Positions 1-14,454 of a stretch of 64,000 nucleotides of DNA are shown piece by piece. How positions within the stretch are numbered: position 1 is the first letter of the stretch; every line of letters starts with the position of its first letter. Where the stretch lies: contig NC_089749.1 in the NCBI RefSeq assembly GCF_040412425.1, forward strand, positions 38,784,070 to 38,848,069, given 5' to 3'. This stretch comes from Macrobrachium rosenbergii. Taxonomy: Eukaryota > Arthropoda > Malacostraca > Decapoda > Palaemonidae. The notes below the pieces were generated by a model that did not search any database, was not told where the DNA came from, and worked only from the letters and a program-made list of their open reading frames with translations. The position numbers and the translations under genes were made by a program.

Positions 1-212
1 AGGAAACAAGAATAGAACGAAGAGTCAGGATTATGAGTGAGTATTCTGCATTGATTTTATATTTAATTTTATATTTATTACAAGATTTTATATATCTGTA
101 TTTATTGGTGTTTTGTATATTATTTCGTTTTATGCAAAAAAAAAAGTTTTTCACCTGCATTCCAAAATAAAAAAAATATATATTATATATATTATATATG
201 TATGTGTTTATG

Positions 213-500
<288 letters not shown>

Positions 501-529
501 GGTATTTTTGGTAAGCAAAAAATCTAACA

Positions 530-2097
530 TTCTGGTGATATTCAATCATTTACCTTCATTTTGCAACAAACAGGAAGTCTAGCACAATATTTCGATTTAT
601 GGTGAATTTTTGAAAAAAATCGTTTTCCTTCCCTCCACGCTCGCTAACTCTGCTGAAAATCTCAGAATTTCTTTAGTCACCTTGTCGTAATTTTCGCACC
701 GTTTTTTATTAGGCATTACATAAAGTGTTATATATGAAAATGTGTGCAATTTCATGTAGAATACAACAAAAAATAATTCATGGTTGTAGCTTCTATCAGT
801 GTTGAAATATTTTCATATAAATCACGATAAGTTCCAAAATTTAAACCTACGGTCAACTTTGACTCGACCGAAATGGCCAAAAAATGCAATTGTAAGCTAA
901 AACTCTTACATTTTAGTAACATTCAATCATTTACCTTCATTTTGCAACAAATGGGAAGTCTCTAGTACGATATTTCGATTTATGGTGAATTTAAAAAAAA
1001 AACTTTCCTTACCTCCGCGTGCGCTGACTCTGCTGAAAATCTCAGTTTCTTTAGTCACCTTGTTGTAATTTTCGCACCATTTTATATTAGGTGTTACATA
1101 AAGTGTTATACATGTAAATGTGCACAATTTCATGTAGAATACAACAAAAAATAACTCATGGTTGTAGCTTTCACCAGTTTTGAAATATTTTCATATAAAT
1201 CACGATAAGTGCCAAGATTTAAACCTATGGTCAATTTTGACTCGACCGAAATGGTCGAAAAATGCAATTGTAAGCTAAAACTCTTACATTCTAGTAACTT
1301 TCAATCATTTACCTTCATTTTGCAACAAACAGGAAGTCTCTAGCACAATATTATATTTCGATTTATGGTGAATTTTTGAAAAAAACTTTTTCCTTACCTC
1401 TGCTCGCGCTACCTCTGCTGAAAATCTCAGAATTTTTAGTCACCTTGTCGTAATTTTCGCACCGTTTAATATCAGGCGTTACATAAAGTGTTATACATGA
1501 AAATGTGTGCAATTTCATGTAGAATACAACAAAAATAACTCATGGTTGTAGCTTTTATCAGTTTTGAAATATTTTCATATAAATCACGATAAATAGAAAA
1601 AATTCGACCTTCGGTCAACTTTAACTCGACTGACATGGTCGAAAACTGCAATTGTAAGCTAAAACACTTACAGTCTAGTAATATTCAATCATTTACCTTC
1701 ATTTTGCAACAAACAGGAAGTCTCTAGCACAATATTTCGATTTATGGTGAATTTTTGGGAAAAAATTTTTACGTCCGCGCATAACGAATTCATGCATCAT
1801 TTTGTGAGAATATTTTCTCTGTGTTGCTTTGATTGTTTTACAATTTGTTACATACCAAAATCATTGCAATTTAGTGTACAATACAACAAAAAAAAAATAA
1901 CTCATTAGCTTTAACCGTTTTGCTCAGAGCGCGATTTGTATACAATTATATATGAAATTTTTTTTTTGTGCTGTCATATATTCCAATATTTATATATGAT
2001 AATGATATTTTTTAATTTCTGATGGTTACATACTAAACTTCAGGCAATGACAAAAAGGAGCCAAAATGAACTCTTAATCTTAAAAACTAAGCGTGCG

Positions 2098-2129
<32 letters not shown>

Positions 2130-2212
2130 TTTCCACTTTGGCGCTAACTCCCGAACCCCGCCGGCATACAGCAGACACTTTTGTAAATAGAGGCTCGGTG
2201 TTTAAGGGTTAA
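530..2212 (+). mobile_element. 380-bp tandem-repeat mobile unit, copy 1 (left-truncated)
   Basis: Four tandem repeats begin at about 540, 921, 1299 and 1683 (period 378-384 bp). Each starts with attcaatcatttaccttc and contains a conserved tgcaacaaacaggaagtct block. A non-repeated tail (about 1770-2100) and an A-run (2105-2131) follow. The same array plus tail occurs at 39.7-41.4 kb and 49.6-51.4 kb. The right end is gtttaagggttaa (2200-2212), the inverse of ttaacccttaaac, which opens the other two copies, so the unit looks like a terminal-inverted-repeat element or MITE with internal satellite. No protein is encoded. The left terminus is missing, replaced by the TA array. Confidence 0.8.
2105..2131. 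repeat. poly-A run
   Basis: Uninterrupted A tract in the tail of the 380-bp-repeat unit. The bases just before it (gtgattt) are the point where a DIRS element is inserted in the other two copies. Confidence 0.95.
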
Positions 2213-2800
2213 ATGACGCTGAGAAATATACAGATTTGTCATCAGGTAATTTGGGTTATCATGTACAATCACTCAAAAAAGTTTTGCAACATACTTCAAA
2301 ACTTTTCGGACAACAGCTTATAATAGCGACATCTGGCGCTATTTGGCAACTCAGTTGTAAGCGCATGACACAGCTGAACACCAGTGGTGGGTCCGAGAAA
2401 TTACCCTGCAGTTTCCCTTAAACAGGGCTTTTTCTGATACTGCTTACCGTTGTCATATTTTACTTAATTAAAGGATGTTGCTATAATACTTCAGAGGTCA
2501 TCGCTGTTCTTATGTTTTAATATTTTCATCTCCAACTGCCATCACTATCGTTGTTTTATCTCCATATATGTGAACTTTGTAGACATAGGCCTACGACTGT
2601 TATAAGTTGAACTATTAGTCTTATTAACATCAACAAACACGACTTTTGTAAAGATTTGCTTGCATATTATTATTAATCAAATTTTTGAATGACTAATCCT
2701 ATGTATATTGTGAACTAGTGAAACTTATTATAAAATATACCGAGCTAGACAAACAGATTTCACGTCGTTTTTGTAATACATAGAATATAATCGCGCTGGC

Positions 2801-2818
2801 GTGCACACACACACACAC

Positions 2819-2909
<91 letters not shown>
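2801..2909. repeat. (CA)n followed by (TA)n microsatellite
   Basis: About 70 bp of CA repeats with one interruption, then about 35 bp of TA repeats, inside the Tc1-like element. Confidence 0.97.
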
Positions 2910-3104
2910 TGTATATAATATATATGTAATGCCGTTATCATGTGTAATTTCTCATTTCTTTCATTGCTACTTAGGCCTATCATTTTGATGCCTCTTGTGA
3001 AGTTAACCGAATATATAACGCCTATTTTTGTATTTCTTATTATCTAAGTTTCTAAAGAATTAAAATTAGCTAGAAGTTCAACATTAATTTAGTTAATGCT
3101 CAAC

Positions 3105-3465
3105 GCCAGCAGTGAAGAAGACTACCATGCTCATCAGTGGAGAATGTCTCCTCCTCATCGCAAAAGATGATCCTTACAGAAATCATCGGCCACTGGGTTA
3201 TATTATAACGCAAACCCTAGCCTCTATTCTTTGTGTTTCACTGATATGAAATGTTTCTTAGCAGGAGTATGATGAAATAATATCTTGGTCTCATGTAGCC
3301 TGTTACGGGTGGTTTGAGCAGCAACTTGAAGGGAAAGCATAATGTTCTCTCTTTATGGCAACACCGGCTTGTCAGGGGAGTTAGGCGGAGCTCCTTCAGT
3401 GATCATCCGATGATGATCGTTAACAGTAGTGCAACAAGGGGTCGTCCACCACTTTTTACATTGAA
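3105..3465 (-). pseudogene. Tc1-like transposase remnant
   Basis: Read on the minus strand across several frames, this stretch gives pieces typical of Tc1 transposases. A GRP motif lies at about 3440-3450 (linker between DNA-binding domains). Then comes TTRNRLHETKI, then TPAKKHFISVKHKE, then FCDEEETFSTDEHGSL at about 3130-3180, which matches the block around the first catalytic Asp. Stops and frameshifts occur throughout, and the second and third acidic residues are not found downstream (lower coordinates). Family assignment rests on these motifs and the surrounding TIRs with TA flanks. Confidence 0.65.
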
Positions 3466-4079
3466 TTTATCATATTTCCTCGTTCTCTCTGTTGTTTTAT
3501 TCCTCTATACTTGGTTGTTTTATTTAAGCTAAGCTGCCGAGCAATATACAATAGAGACATTAGTCCTATGCAAGCTAATGATTGTGGTGCGGCAGTCTGT
3601 TGCCCATCTTATCGGTGCAAGTAACAAGACAGTTTAGTTTAATTTTCCTGCCCGAATGCAGAGTCACACGATAACATAGGACGTTACGAGATTTTTTCTT
3701 TTTTGGTTTTGACAACAATAATGGTTGAATTCTTTCTTTCTTTATTTATATATAGTATCATTGATGATTATTCAATATTATATTATTTTATTAGTCAATA
3801 AGCTTTTATCTGGATTCGAAATATAGTTTCTTCTTTGACTCTTTTGCCCAATCATCTGAAGTGAAATTTTTCAAAATGTTTCGTCATTTTTCGTAATATG
3901 AATTTTTCACTCGCCATTCTTTTTTATATTGTTAACCGTATGATTAATAACCAAAGTCGCATAAGAAAATTACATTTCCTTGTAAATATCAAAAGAAAAA
4001 ATTACTGTTAGGTGAACGAAAACTTCTGGAACATGTTGCAAAATATTTTTGAGTGACTGTACATTCTCATGCTTATTGA

Positions 4080-4800
4080 GGACTTGAGACATGGAAAGAG
4101 ATGAAGGGGCATCTCAGGAGAGTCAGATCCAGTGATCAGTTTGTCAAAAATAATACAGAGCTGGAAAACAGAAAAATTACCTTAGACTGGGTCCATAATT
4201 ATATAAGTGGCTAAATGACTGGGGAAATTTGGTTTCCAATTCACCTTGGATATCAAATGAATCAAATCAGTGAGTAATTAGCATAAAGAACTGTAAAAAC
4301 CTCATTAGATGGCTATGCTCCAGGGAGTTTTACCATCAAATGTGTTAGAAAAAATGCCTCATGTCTGGAAATTGGAAGATGGTGTACTAAATATAGAAAA
4401 CAAAATAAATAAAATAAGAAAAACCAACAACGGAGTAACTTTTTTATTGAGACCACATGTTACCCTAGGGCAAGAAAGGAAAGATGACAGTCACGCCTAG
4501 TCCAAGACACCTGACAGGAATCACAACAGACACACTAGTACATCTCGACAAGGAAAATATTTTAGTATTACTGTACTTGTTATAATTGTCAAAAAAGGAG
4601 ACATTATGCTAGTGATTGCCATGGTCCAGCATATTGTATTTATCACCAAAAAACTGGGTATATACTGTGTCCAACACTACAGAACCAGACATAGCTCTCA
4701 ATCACAAGATAAAGAAAGAAATCACAGTCAGTCTCTTTAACCTTGATGAAAAAAAATATGAACTTAACCAGTAACAAGTCTAGTATATTCTCAAGACTAA
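4080..4800 (+). pseudogene. Retroelement gag-like remnant with CCHC zinc knuckle
   Basis: At 4578-4619 the plus strand encodes CYNCQKRRHYASDC, an exact C-x2-C-x4-H-x4-C zinc knuckle. It is followed by further Cys/His (GPAYCIYHQKTGYILCP). Such knuckles bind RNA in retrotransposon Gag proteins, or in ORF1 of some LINEs. Upstream (from about 4080) there are short polar coding-like stretches but no continuous frame. The element type cannot be fixed: it lies in the opposite orientation to the neighbouring LINE. Stops are frequent, so it is treated as a pseudogene. Confidence 0.5.
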
Positions 4801-5036
4801 ACAACTGGTTCTTAACTGGGTAACCCCTCGGTAAAAAATTCCCCAGTCCATGGTGATGAACCTACCCACTTAAATGAAAAGAGAAAGGTGGAAAGGGCTT
4901 TGTTATTTGTCAAATTTGAGCCTAAGCCACATAACCAATGTTAATGAGTTCTGTGCAGAGAATGACTTATTACAGACCCATAAACCATAGTAATATTCTT
5001 TTACACCTGATCTCCAAAGAATGTAACTAACAATAA

Positions 5037-5744
5037 AGTGGTACCTCCTTGGGAGTATGGGAATATGCCCAGGAGATGGGAAACAGCATTTTGCTGATTG
5101 TGCATAGATTATATATACTTAAAACATAAGTTCTTAATGTCTAATGAATATCTGCCTTTCTGCAACAGTTGTTTAGTCTCATTGACTGTGAGGCACTTGT
5201 TAGTTGATTACTCCAGTCTTGGGAATCCTCACCAAGACCCTTGGAGAGGATGTAGTCTATGATTTAGATTCATTGAAGAAGCAAGTAATAGATTTTCTTA
5301 AACGAAATGGAAAATCACTTCGTCCCAGAATCCTTATTTCCATGAATGTTTGTAATTGTACAGTCCAAAACAGGTTTTAGAGCTATGTGAGAAAATAGCT
5401 CTAAAACCTGTTTTGGACTGTACAATTACAAACATTCATGGAAATAAGGATTCTGGGACGAAGTGATTTTCCATTTCGTTTAAGAAAAATCTATTACTTG
5501 CTTCTTCAATTAATCTAAATCACAGACTACATCCTCTCCAAGGATCTTGGTGAGGATTCCCAAGACTGGAGTACTCAACTAACAAGTGCCTCACAGTCAA
5601 TGGGACTAAACAACTGTTGCAGAAAGGCAGATATTCATTAGACATTAAGAACTTATGTTTTAAGTATATATAGTCTATGCACAATCAGCAAAATGCTGTT
5701 TCCCATCTCCTGGGCATATTGCCACACTCCAAAGGAGGTACCAC
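5037..5744. repeat. Large near-perfect palindrome (two ~347-bp arms)
   Basis: The segment 5037-5384 is the reverse complement of about 5397-5744 with only scattered differences. The centre is a ~12-nt spacer between ttttagagcta and tagctctaaaa (around 5377-5408). The right arm is part of the minus-strand LINE (RNase H end), so the left arm is a fold-back copy. Single-strand DNA or RNA from here would form a very stable hairpin. Confidence 0.93.
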
Positions 5745-8530
5745 ACTCGTGATTTCTTTAATTTTGTTTGGGTTCACCGAGTCCCAACTTTTGGCCAACT
5801 GTCCTTGGAAGTAATTTAGCTGCACTTTGCTTTGCAACTGTGTCTGCCTTTTTGTTTTTCTGCACCCCCACATGCTGGCACTAAGTAAAATTTTACTTAT
5901 AAGTCCAATGAATTGCTGTGTGGAGCCACTGCTGAATTTTCAGTCATTGGCTCATCTGATAGACACCAAACCATTGCAATATATTTCTTGAGCCACTAAA
6001 AATGATAAAACTTCCTCCATCAAATGTTGCTAATTTCTTGATGGCAGCTAAAATAGTGTATGTATGTTGTCTGCTGCAAAAATGGACATTATGATGGGAA
6101 GTGCACCTCTACAAGAAAATTAATGGCTAAACACCCCAAATCCAATGCCAGCACTGAATTTAGAACCATATGAAAATACATAAGCTGAACCTCCATGTTC
6201 ATGTTCTTCAACATGTTCCATAAAAATTGAGCAGGCCTCCAACTCTGTCATTTTCTTCTTGTTGACAATGGAATATTTAAAAAAATTTCTAGTCACTTAC
6301 ATGGAGGGGTTGTGTTAAGTTATTCCATATTTGTTTTACGCTGTAGCCACAGGGTTGAGGGGATTTAGGATGGGACTCAATAGTATCTGAATAGTATTTC
6401 TCCCTGCTGGCAGTCTGAAAAGCTAAAGAGTTCAGGAGTTTCTGTAACCTATACCAGCATCAATTAATGGCTGTTGGTGTGGGTCCAAAAGTAGCTGTCC
6501 TGCATCCACTTAAAGGCATGGATTGGGTGAAGTTATAAAAGCACCTGTAGCTAATCTAACCCTAGTGTGATGCATGGAATCTAAATCCTTTAGTATGCTT
6601 GGGGTGGCTGATGAAAATATTTCACACCTATTAAGCAGTTTTGAGAAGACTAGGGCTTTACAGTATATATAATTTAAAAGTATTTTGTGATGAAAAATGG
6701 ACTATGACAGTTTTACTTGTGGAGAATTTAAAACTATTTAAGTCAGCCTAGTGAATTATATTATCAATCACAAATTGACAGTCCATTTCAACCCTTGCCA
6801 TTCTTATACCAGCCAACGATATGCAAAAGTCATCTACAAAAAGTGTTGGTAAAATCTCACTGGAATGATGGAGGATATCCCATTTACAGCTAAGACAAAC
6901 AGTGTAAAACTTAGCACACTACCTGGGAACTCTTTTCTCTTGGCAGTCTCTTTCAAAGAGTGTATTGCCCACTCTGATCTGGAAAAATCGACGAGCCAAG
7001 AATGCTTGAAGAAACAAAGGCAACTCTCCTCTCAAACCTGCTACATGTATAGTTTTAAGGATACCATATCTCCAGGCAGTGTAATATTCCCTTTCAAGGT
7101 AAAAAAAAATACATTTACCTAATGCTGCTTGGAGGCAAATGCTCCACAAATGGAGGACTCTAGCCAAATCAGCACTTTACTTGTGAAGTGCATTTGATGG
7201 AAGCTACACTGAACAGGGATAGATACCTTTCTTCTCTAGGTAACACACCATTTTGCATTTTCTATTTCCTCCACAATCTTGCATAATTAGAATGTTAAAG
7301 CAACTAGTCAATAATTTATTGTTAAGTCTTGTTTTTACCAGGTTTTAGGAAGACTAAAATAATAAAAGCATATGGGATCTTTTCAGGGCCAGGGGCAAAT
7401 CAAACTCTTCAAGGTTCTTCCCATTATGCCAATAAATCCAAGTTTTATGCCTTCTTTGATTCTGTACTGGTGTCCTGAAACAAATTCAGGCTTGCATGAT
7501 ATACTGAAGAAACACTCTGCCAAGGCATTGCTCACCATAGTTGCACCAGTCATACTGACCGTTCACTTTAACAGCTGGAAGTGGATTCAGGATAAATTTG
7601 CCTGCTATCTTTCTTTCTTTCCTCCATACAGCAGTTAGCAGTGTTCTACTATTTACTGAGGAGACAAAAGATAACTGTGATTGGCACCATGCTGTTTTTA
7701 CACCATAAAGCAGCTGTACTGCATTTATTATAAATGATAAATGCTGCATGGAGAATTCCTTTTAACAAGTCAATACCCCTGTCTATAACTAGGATCTCAT
7801 CTGCCTTGCCTCTGATTCACTTAACTCTTGGAATTTCTTCCAGTCTGCTTTGTCAAGGTTCCACTGTGGTGATCTCTGGCTGGTATTAATCACTATTGGG
7901 GCATGGTTAACTGTGTGCCAGTCATCCAGCATTCTCCATTCAAAGTCAGTAAAGGCAGTTAGAACCTGTAACAGACAGGTCAATACATAACAAAGAAAGT
8001 ACCTGTCTAAACATAAAAATGTGTGGTCTCTCCTTTACTGAGGAGTCCAACATCCTCAATTTTTATAAGGAATGATAATACTGCATCCCTTGTGTTGGCT
8101 AGACCATCACCCCATAGAAGATGTCTATCATTTAAATCCCCAAGTAACTAAAATGGCTGAGGGAGCAAATGAATCACCTTGACTGTGTCGTTATACAGAA
8201 TGTTGTCATTAGGAGGCAAGTATAAGGAAAAGATGGTGCATCTTTTCCTTACATCAATTTGTACAGCTACTGCCATCCTCACTCTTGGCAGGCATACTGG
8301 ACAGAATGCCAAGCGTCCCATCCCCAGAAACCAGCCCACCTTTGGAATCCATGGGCCAGTTCTTAGGGACCGCCCCGACCCAGAGATATCAATATGACTA
8401 ACATACTGATACCTCAGAGGTCCAAACATCTTTGGGTGGTCAACAAAGCCACCATGGCTCTCATTATTAGCTTTGAAAAAGAAGTCAAATCCCATCAATG
8501 GTATCCCATTCTTGATCATCAAGAAAGAGA
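5690..8530 (-). pseudogene. Jockey-like non-LTR retrotransposon ORF2 (decayed)
   Basis: Minus-strand remains lie in the correct LINE order. The endonuclease is at about 8520-7990, with VAVQIDVRKRCTIFSLYLPP and then LLGDLNDRHLLWGDG. An endonuclease-RT linker with RSPQWNLDKADWKKFQ lies at 7983-7789. The reverse transcriptase is at about 7170-6780, with TAWRYGILKTIHVAGLRGEL and an FVDD catalytic motif near 6833. RNase H is at about 6190-5870 (GSKFSAGIGFGV, ending GVQKNKKADTVAK). Several RNase H acidic residues are replaced (Tyr before GSK; Gly in FSGSR). Stops and frameshifts are frequent. The RT-plus-RNase H layout and motif wording point to the Jockey group. The RNase H end runs into the palindrome. 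Confidence 0.8.
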
Positions 8531-8951
8531 AGAGAAAGTAAGAGAGGTTATTCCCTTCTACTTACGCAGAATTACTAGCAGTCAGAGTTTTCGGTACACA
8601 AGGACAAAGTTATAAGAACAAAAGAAGCTACAAATACAGAAGAAACTCATTCAAGAAACAGAGAAAACTAGGAAGACAGAATAGGATATAACTAAAGAAA
8701 TATAAGAGAAGATTCTGTGATTTCTTTATGTTATTGTTTGATTGTCCTTTATCATATCATTCCCAAAGTTTCATTTTTTTTTTACTTCAAACAGTTGGTC
8801 TTATAGCAAATCTCCAGAGTTAAAGGTCCATAACACCAGGTTTAGTTTTCTTTTACCTAGTACAGGAATAGTTAGGTGACTAATAACTATAAAGTTTATT
8901 ATGAAAATCACATCACCATTTCAGGTAATCTCTAAGATGAGGAAACAAATA
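8531..8951. other. No gene recognised
   Basis: Region upstream of the LINE endonuclease in the LINE's orientation. A- and AG-rich, with no continuous reading frame and no recognisable motif. Confidence 0.6.
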
Positions 8952-9310
8952 CAGTCGACCCCATTATTTGTGGGGATGCATATCACTAACCCACCCCTCC
9001 CACGAATAGCTCAAATCCGCAAATACTTAAAACCCCTCTAAAAACAATCATGACTGCTTATTTTGATGGTTCAAAACACCAAAAAGTCCTCTAAAAATGC
9101 TTATGCAATACCTGAATATTTTGCTTGTTTTATCACAAAAAGTGCATTTAGTCATGAAAATTATATAAAAATATAGTAATCTGTGAATATTTCTCTATGA
9201 AAAATACTGCAATTAGGTGAGTTTTCCATGAATAATTTGTATATGTTCCACAGAGAAATCCACAAATAGGTGAAGCCATGAATCAGAGCCACAAATAGGC
9301 AGGGGTTCAC
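8952..9310. mobile_element. MITE with pogo/Tigger-like ends
   Basis: About 360 bp, starting cagtcgaccccattatttgt after a TA and ending with ccacaaataggcaggggttc before a TA. The ends are imperfect inverted repeats and resemble the cagtgaaccccc termini of the Tigger element at 29.5-35.3 kb. The interior (about 9130-9211) is nearly identical to 23,225-23,311, so this is a multi-copy family. No coding capacity. Confidence 0.65.
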
Positions 9311-9834
9311 TACACTACTAATCATCTTCATATGTCTGCATGTGATGCAAACAAGATGCTACTATTACCACAGGAAGCAATATCTAGGACTGACAAATAT
9401 GTAGGAATCAAAATCTAGTACTCAAGAGATTGAAGAGCTCAATAATCAAATATAAATTCTACACAAGGAACTAAAGTACACAGAGTCGACACTAGAACAA
9501 CATCTAAGGCTGTGCAAACAAAAAACAGCATATACCTACGTTAAGAAATATGATCCGAGAAACACTCTCAGATCTAGTAGAAATATATGTTGCCGAATCA
9601 CAGAAGAGAAGAGGGCTACCTCTGGTATTAATACCATCTGTAATTTCTGGAGGGCTATCATTAATTTCTGGAATATTATCTCAAGTTTAACTGCTATCCT
9701 TACATTAGAAGATGAAATGAGAAAAACTACACATTTTTAAGTACAGTAATTTGTATTTTTCCCAAAATACATAGAAGCAATATCATTCACACAGGATACT
9801 GCTTGCAAATGTGAGCTCGAACGGCTGTTAACTT
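9311..9834 (+). other. No clear gene; weak coiled-coil-like coding trace
   Basis: Around 9420-9620 the plus strand can be read as a charged, coiled-coil-like segment (EIEELNNQ, then a stop, then ILHKELKYTESTLEQHL). It could be a relic of a retroelement ORF1/Gag, but one stop and short length leave this open. The remainder shows nothing recognisable. Confidence 0.3.
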
Positions 9835-10570
9835 TCAAACAAAGTTGTTAGCTACCAATGGTAGGGGGAGAACTCCTGACCACTTGTCGGTCTGCACTCC
9901 AATTTGCCTTTTGGCCCAGGTAACAGAATGAAGAGTGGCTGAAGTTTGTATGTTAGAAAATATACAATATAATTCTTTAAAAATTTGTAGTTTGTTCCTA
10001 CACAAATACAAACCTTCAGTCTTTATGCAGGACACTTACCTTTGGTGGGTGGATTCTGGGTAAATCTCTAACCCACTGGTAGTTCTGCCCACATGGGGCT
10101 CTCTTCCTCGTCTCGATGAGCTGAGGAAAGAGTCCCGTGCCTCTGATCTGTTGAACATATGGAATGTTCAACTCCCAGACTTCTGGGCCTTTTAAATTAA
10201 TGAGTTTGTGTCATTATTTCAAAAAGGGCTTGGATGAACCTACAGTGTTGGAGACAATAAAAGGCTAATATCAACCAACAGGTTTGTTTTATTTGTCAGC
10301 CCTCTCTCCCCTTGCTAGACAGAGGGGGAAGACTTGCACTTATTACATGTAATCTGTTCTAGATTATAGACAGGATACTTGGTTATATAGACTCATCTGC
10401 GTGGCCCACCAGTCCAGCATGTGACAGCTCGCCAGCTGCTTCTCTGCCCAATGGGAGAGCGAGGTACAGAGACAAAAGGGAGGAGGACAGTCATTCACAC
10501 ACACTATCTCCTTCACTACCGTACACCTTAGGCGAGATGCTTACCTGTCCCTCTAGGGGAGCCAGGTAAG
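9835..10570. other. Non-coding flank of a tyrosine-recombinase fragment
   Basis: No gene seen. It lies downstream of the minus-strand recombinase fragment. It contains a short palindrome, gtttgttcctacacaaatac, near 9990-10010. It may be the 3' untranslated part of the same element, which I cannot prove from sequence. Confidence 0.4.
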
Positions 10571-11060
10571 CTACACAACTTGTTGAGCAGCCACCACAGG
10601 ACCCACGGAAAACATGTCCAAGGACCTGTGGGCAACGTCCAGAAGGTAGAAGGATGTGGATGTGGTTTGTTGAGACCACACCCTTAATACCTGTGGAACT
10701 GAGAGGTTCTTCTGGGATGTGAGGGACGGACAAATGCCCCTAACCTCGTGAGTTCTTACTCGGAACATACTCTTGTCCACCTCGTCAGACATAGAGTACG
10801 CTCGCTTGATTGTCTCACGAAGCCAGAAAGAAATAGTGTTCTTGGACACCTCTTTCTTGGTCGAGCCAGTACTAATGAAGAGTTGTTGACACTCAGGCCT
10901 GAGATGTCAAGTCCTCGATGGTAGTACTGCAGCACCCTAATTGGACACAGTAGCATCTCATCCCGATCACCACCAACAAAGTCCTCTAGGGAGGGGATCG
11001 AAAAGGATTTGAATCTGGTGTTAGTGACCGACAGATTTGAGTCTTTGCTACTGTCATGAA
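10571..11060 (-). pseudogene. Tyrosine recombinase C-terminal fragment (second YR family)
   Basis: Minus-strand frames give DEMLLCPIRVLQYYHRG, then KRCPRTLFLSGF, then RTHEVRGICPSLTSQKNLSV, then TTSTSFYLLDVAHRS. HEVR matches the catalytic His-x-x-Arg box and the Tyr in SFYLLDV is in the position of the nucleophile. This is the fold of DIRS/Ngaro-type recombinases that cut and rejoin element DNA. The wording differs clearly from the DIRS elements elsewhere in the window (HDIR and KRHYL), so it is another lineage. A frameshift around 10,800-10,850 splits it, and the N-terminal half including the first catalytic Arg is not found. No RT was found beside it. Confidence 0.65.
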
Positions 11061-14257
<3,197 letters not shown>

Positions 14258-14440
14258 GAGGAGGAGGAGGAGGAGGAGGAGGAGGAGGAGGAGGAGGAGG
14301 AGGAGGAGGAGGAGGAGGAGGAGGAGGAGGAGGAGGAGGGGAGGAGGGGAGGAGGAGGAGGAGGAGGAGGAGGAGGAGGAGGGAGGAGGAGGAGGAGGGA
14401 GGAGGAGGAGGGAGGAGGAGGAGAGGAGGAGGAGGAGGAT
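14258..14440. repeat. (GGA)n microsatellite
   Basis: About 180 bp of GGA/AGG triplets with a few extra G insertions. It stands where the 3' untranslated region and right terminus of the adjacent minus-strand DIRS element would be expected. The polyproline/polyserine frame read from it on the minus strand is not a gene. Confidence 0.97.
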
Positions 14441-14454
14441 TAAAGGTTAATTTA

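Larger units (their letters stand above)
2266..4059 (-). mobile_element. Decayed Tc1-like DNA transposon
   Basis: The left end (caatcactcaaaaaagtttt, from 2266) is an imperfect inverted match to the right end (ending 4059; inverse begins cagtcactcaaaaatatttt), over about 45 bp. TA dinucleotides flank both sides (2264-2265 and 4060-4061), as expected for a Tc1/mariner target duplication. Inside, the minus strand carries recognisable Tc1-type transposase remnants. The 1.8-kb length fits the family. A CA/TA microsatellite has expanded where the C-terminal half of the transposase should be, so the element is dead. Confidence 0.75.

Noticed and set aside
540..2100. Regularly spaced repeats resembling a CRISPR array
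   Set aside because: Units are ~380 bp and adjacent without spacers, in a clearly eukaryotic context.
3314..3532. 72-codon plus-strand open frame
   Set aside because: Antisense to the Tc1 transposase remnant; hydrophobic tail comes from AT-rich sequence.
8179..8615. Plus-strand open frames at 8.2-8.6 kb
   Set aside because: Antisense to the LINE endonuclease region, which has the recognisable motifs.
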